From: Tardiphaga sp.
GTDB taxonomy: Bacteria; Pseudomonadota; Alphaproteobacteria; Rhizobiales; Xanthobacteraceae
Direction: 5' to 3'
Length of the DNA stretch: 7,749 bases
Assembly (NCBI GenBank): GCA_014377915.1
Contig: JACMOT010000522.1
Span: 1 to 7,749, forward strand
Shown here: piece by piece, positions 7,009 through 7,749 of the stretch
How positions within the stretch are numbered: the stretch's first letter is position 1
Layout: every line of letters begins with the position of its first letter
Translations under genes and position numbers: made by a program
The notes under the pieces: generated by a model
Database searches by the model: none
Told to the model about the DNA's origin: nothing
Seen by the model: the letters and a program-made list of their open reading frames with translations, nothing else

Positions 7009-7029
7009 AGGCCTTCGGCCTCGAGGCCG
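7009..7029. repeat. Overlapping palindromes after the small-protein gene
   Basis: CGGCCTCGAGGCCG (7016-7029) is a perfect 14-bp palindrome. It overlaps a second hairpin, AGGCC (7009-7013) with GGCCT (7017-7021). The shared GGCCT can pair with either AGGCC copy, so the two folds exclude each other. The element begins 9 bases past the stop codon of the upstream small-protein gene, in the 125-base gap before czcB. No T-run follows, so an intrinsic terminator is not indicated. The rest of the gap shows no clear feature beyond a lone GATAAT-like hexamer without a matching -35. Confidence 0.45.
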
Positions 7030-7038
7030 CGGCAAGGA

Positions 7039-7404
7039 TCAGGCGCGGGGTGGCTTGAACGGCAGTAGTCCGGCCAGCATGGCGGGGGATTGGTCAACGG
7101 CGATTCCGGGCGCGCGCCACGGCCGGTCGATCGGCGAGCCCGCGCTGCTGCTCGGAGGCGCGGTGACATGGGACAGGCAGTGACCGCTATGGGCGGGCAG
7201 CAACTGATCCGGCAGATCGGAGGGCGCGCCGGAATCACCGCTGGTAATCACGGCGTTTGACGCGGGGGCCGCGAAGGCGAACCCGTCGCCGGCGCAGTGG
7301 ATCAGCGACAGCAGCAGGCCGAGCGTCAGCGCCAGCACGAACGGCAGCCGTCGCATCCGGCTCGCGAATGTCCTGGTCGTCGCGCTGGGGTGGGACTGAT
7401 TCAT
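7039..7404 (-). CDS. Small exported or membrane-anchored protein with a Cys/His cluster, metal-operon hypothetical
   Basis: This 121-residue product is not confidently assigned to a family. A basic N-terminus (RMRRL, 16-20) leads into a hydrophobic stretch at about 20-37, then a possible cleavage site near AFA|AP (45). Cys37 ends the hydrophobic stretch, but the preceding LIH does not fit a lipobox. The mature part is rich in Pro, Ser and Ala and holds AHSGHCLSHV (71-80), putting His72, His75, Cys76 and His79 close together as plausible metal ligands. It lies between a CDF gene (45 bases upstream) and czcB (125 bases downstream). By position and composition it resembles CzcI-like small periplasmic proteins of metal operons, but homology is not shown. 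The start at 7404 has a weak GAAAG four bases upstream; Met17 (7356) is a reasonable alternative. Codon use resembles its neighbours. Confidence 0.72.
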   Translation of the reverse strand: MNQSHPSATTRTFASRMRRLPFVLALTLGLLLSLIHCAGDGFAFAAPASNAVITSGDSGAPSDLPDQLLPAHSGHCLSHVTAPPSSSAGSPIDRPWRAPGIAVDQSPAMLAGLLPFKPPRA

Positions 7405-7449
7405 CGGACTTTCAGTGAGCCGCGTCGCGGCGACATCTTCGAGGTTTGA

Positions 7450-7749
7450 TCAGATTGGCTGGCAGGACGCCATCGCGCAGGGTGACGCAGGGTCGGTCTC
7501 GATCTGCACGGTGGTATGACCGATGCCGAAATCGCGCTTCAGCCGCTGTGCAATGTCCAGCAGATAGGCATCGCCGGGCGGGCCCGCGGGCATCACCAGA
7601 TGGCAGGTCAGCGCGATCTCGGTGGTGCTCATCGGCCAGATGTGCAGATCGTGGACCTGCGCCACCGCCATGCATTCTCCGAGATACACGCGCACGGGGA
7701 CGCGGTCCATGCCCGCGGGTACCGCCTTCAACGAGATCGCGGTGGAATC
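7450..7749 (-). CDS. Cation diffusion facilitator (CDF) metal transporter, C-terminal part only
   Basis: The last 99 codons and the stop are visible; the rest lies past the right edge. The segment matches the cytoplasmic C-terminal domain of CDF/CzcD-type transporters. It reads ISLKAVPAGMD, then VAQVHDLHIWPMSTTEIALTC (HDLHIWP encoded near 7634-7653), then a helix with LLDIAQRLKRDFGIGHTTVQIET. The HDLHIW motif and the GH-x5-E pattern are typical of this domain. CDF proteins exchange protons for Zn, Co, Cd, Ni or Fe and move the metal from cytoplasm to periplasm. The tail SPCAMASCQPI carries two Cys residues, which could be extra ligands. The transmembrane metal site is outside the window, so the metal cannot be inferred. 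The gene lies first in the visible cluster; its promoter and any regulator are not in view. Confidence 0.9.
   Translation of the reverse strand, partial: DSTAISLKAVPAGMDRVPVRVYLGECMAVAQVHDLHIWPMSTTEIALTCHLVMPAGPPGDAYLLDIAQRLKRDFGIGHTTVQIETDPASPCAMASCQPI

Noticed and set aside
6795..7238. Minus-strand open frame bridging the small-protein gene and czcB
   Set aside because: It overlaps both real genes in another frame. Its sequence is Pro/Arg-rich without motifs.

Overview
The window looks like a chromosomal stretch from a high-GC alphaproteobacterium. The best fit is the Bradyrhizobium/Rhodopseudomonas group (Nitrobacteraceae). The clues are a malonyl-CoA synthetase whose length, motifs and catalytic-lysine position (Lys488) match my memory of Rhodopseudomonas palustris MatB, and two palindromic intergenic repeats of types I recall from genomes of that group. 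No database search was possible, so the placement rests on recognition only. No tRNA, rRNA, CRISPR array, transposase or phage gene is visible.

Layout. (1) 1-383, minus strand: the N-terminal part of an exported fasciclin (FAS1) domain protein, cut by the window edge. (2) 384-774: a 391-base divergent intergenic region rich in short inverted repeats, serving the fasciclin gene on one side and matB on the other. (3) 775-2289, plus strand: complete matB, which activates malonate to malonyl-CoA. (4) 2290-2450: the gap between convergent genes, nearly filled by a bipartite palindromic repeat (2301-2428). (5) 2451-7749, minus strand: a heavy-metal export cluster read right to left. Its order is the C-terminal end of a cation diffusion facilitator (CDF), a small exported or membrane-anchored protein with a Cys/His cluster, a CzcB-type periplasmic adaptor, and a CzcA-type RND pump. 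A second long palindromic repeat (5645-5730) sits between adaptor and pump genes.

How the genes work together. The CDF protein would move divalent metal from cytoplasm to periplasm. The CzcA/CzcB pair would take metal on across the envelope, normally with an outer-membrane CzcC/TolC-type channel. No channel gene is visible, so it must lie beyond the right edge or be encoded elsewhere. The pump carries the proton-relay signature DFG-x3-DGA-x4-EN and lacks the methionine triad of the Cu/Ag pump CusA, pointing to divalent cations (Co, Zn, Cd or Ni). matB and the fasciclin gene show no obvious functional link to the metal cluster.

Most of the window is ordinary. The points most worth a second look are the unassigned Cys/His small protein, the palindrome inside the metal operon, and the hairpin-rich leader of matB, which has no clear Shine-Dalgarno sequence. 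I saw nothing that amounts to a clearly new system.
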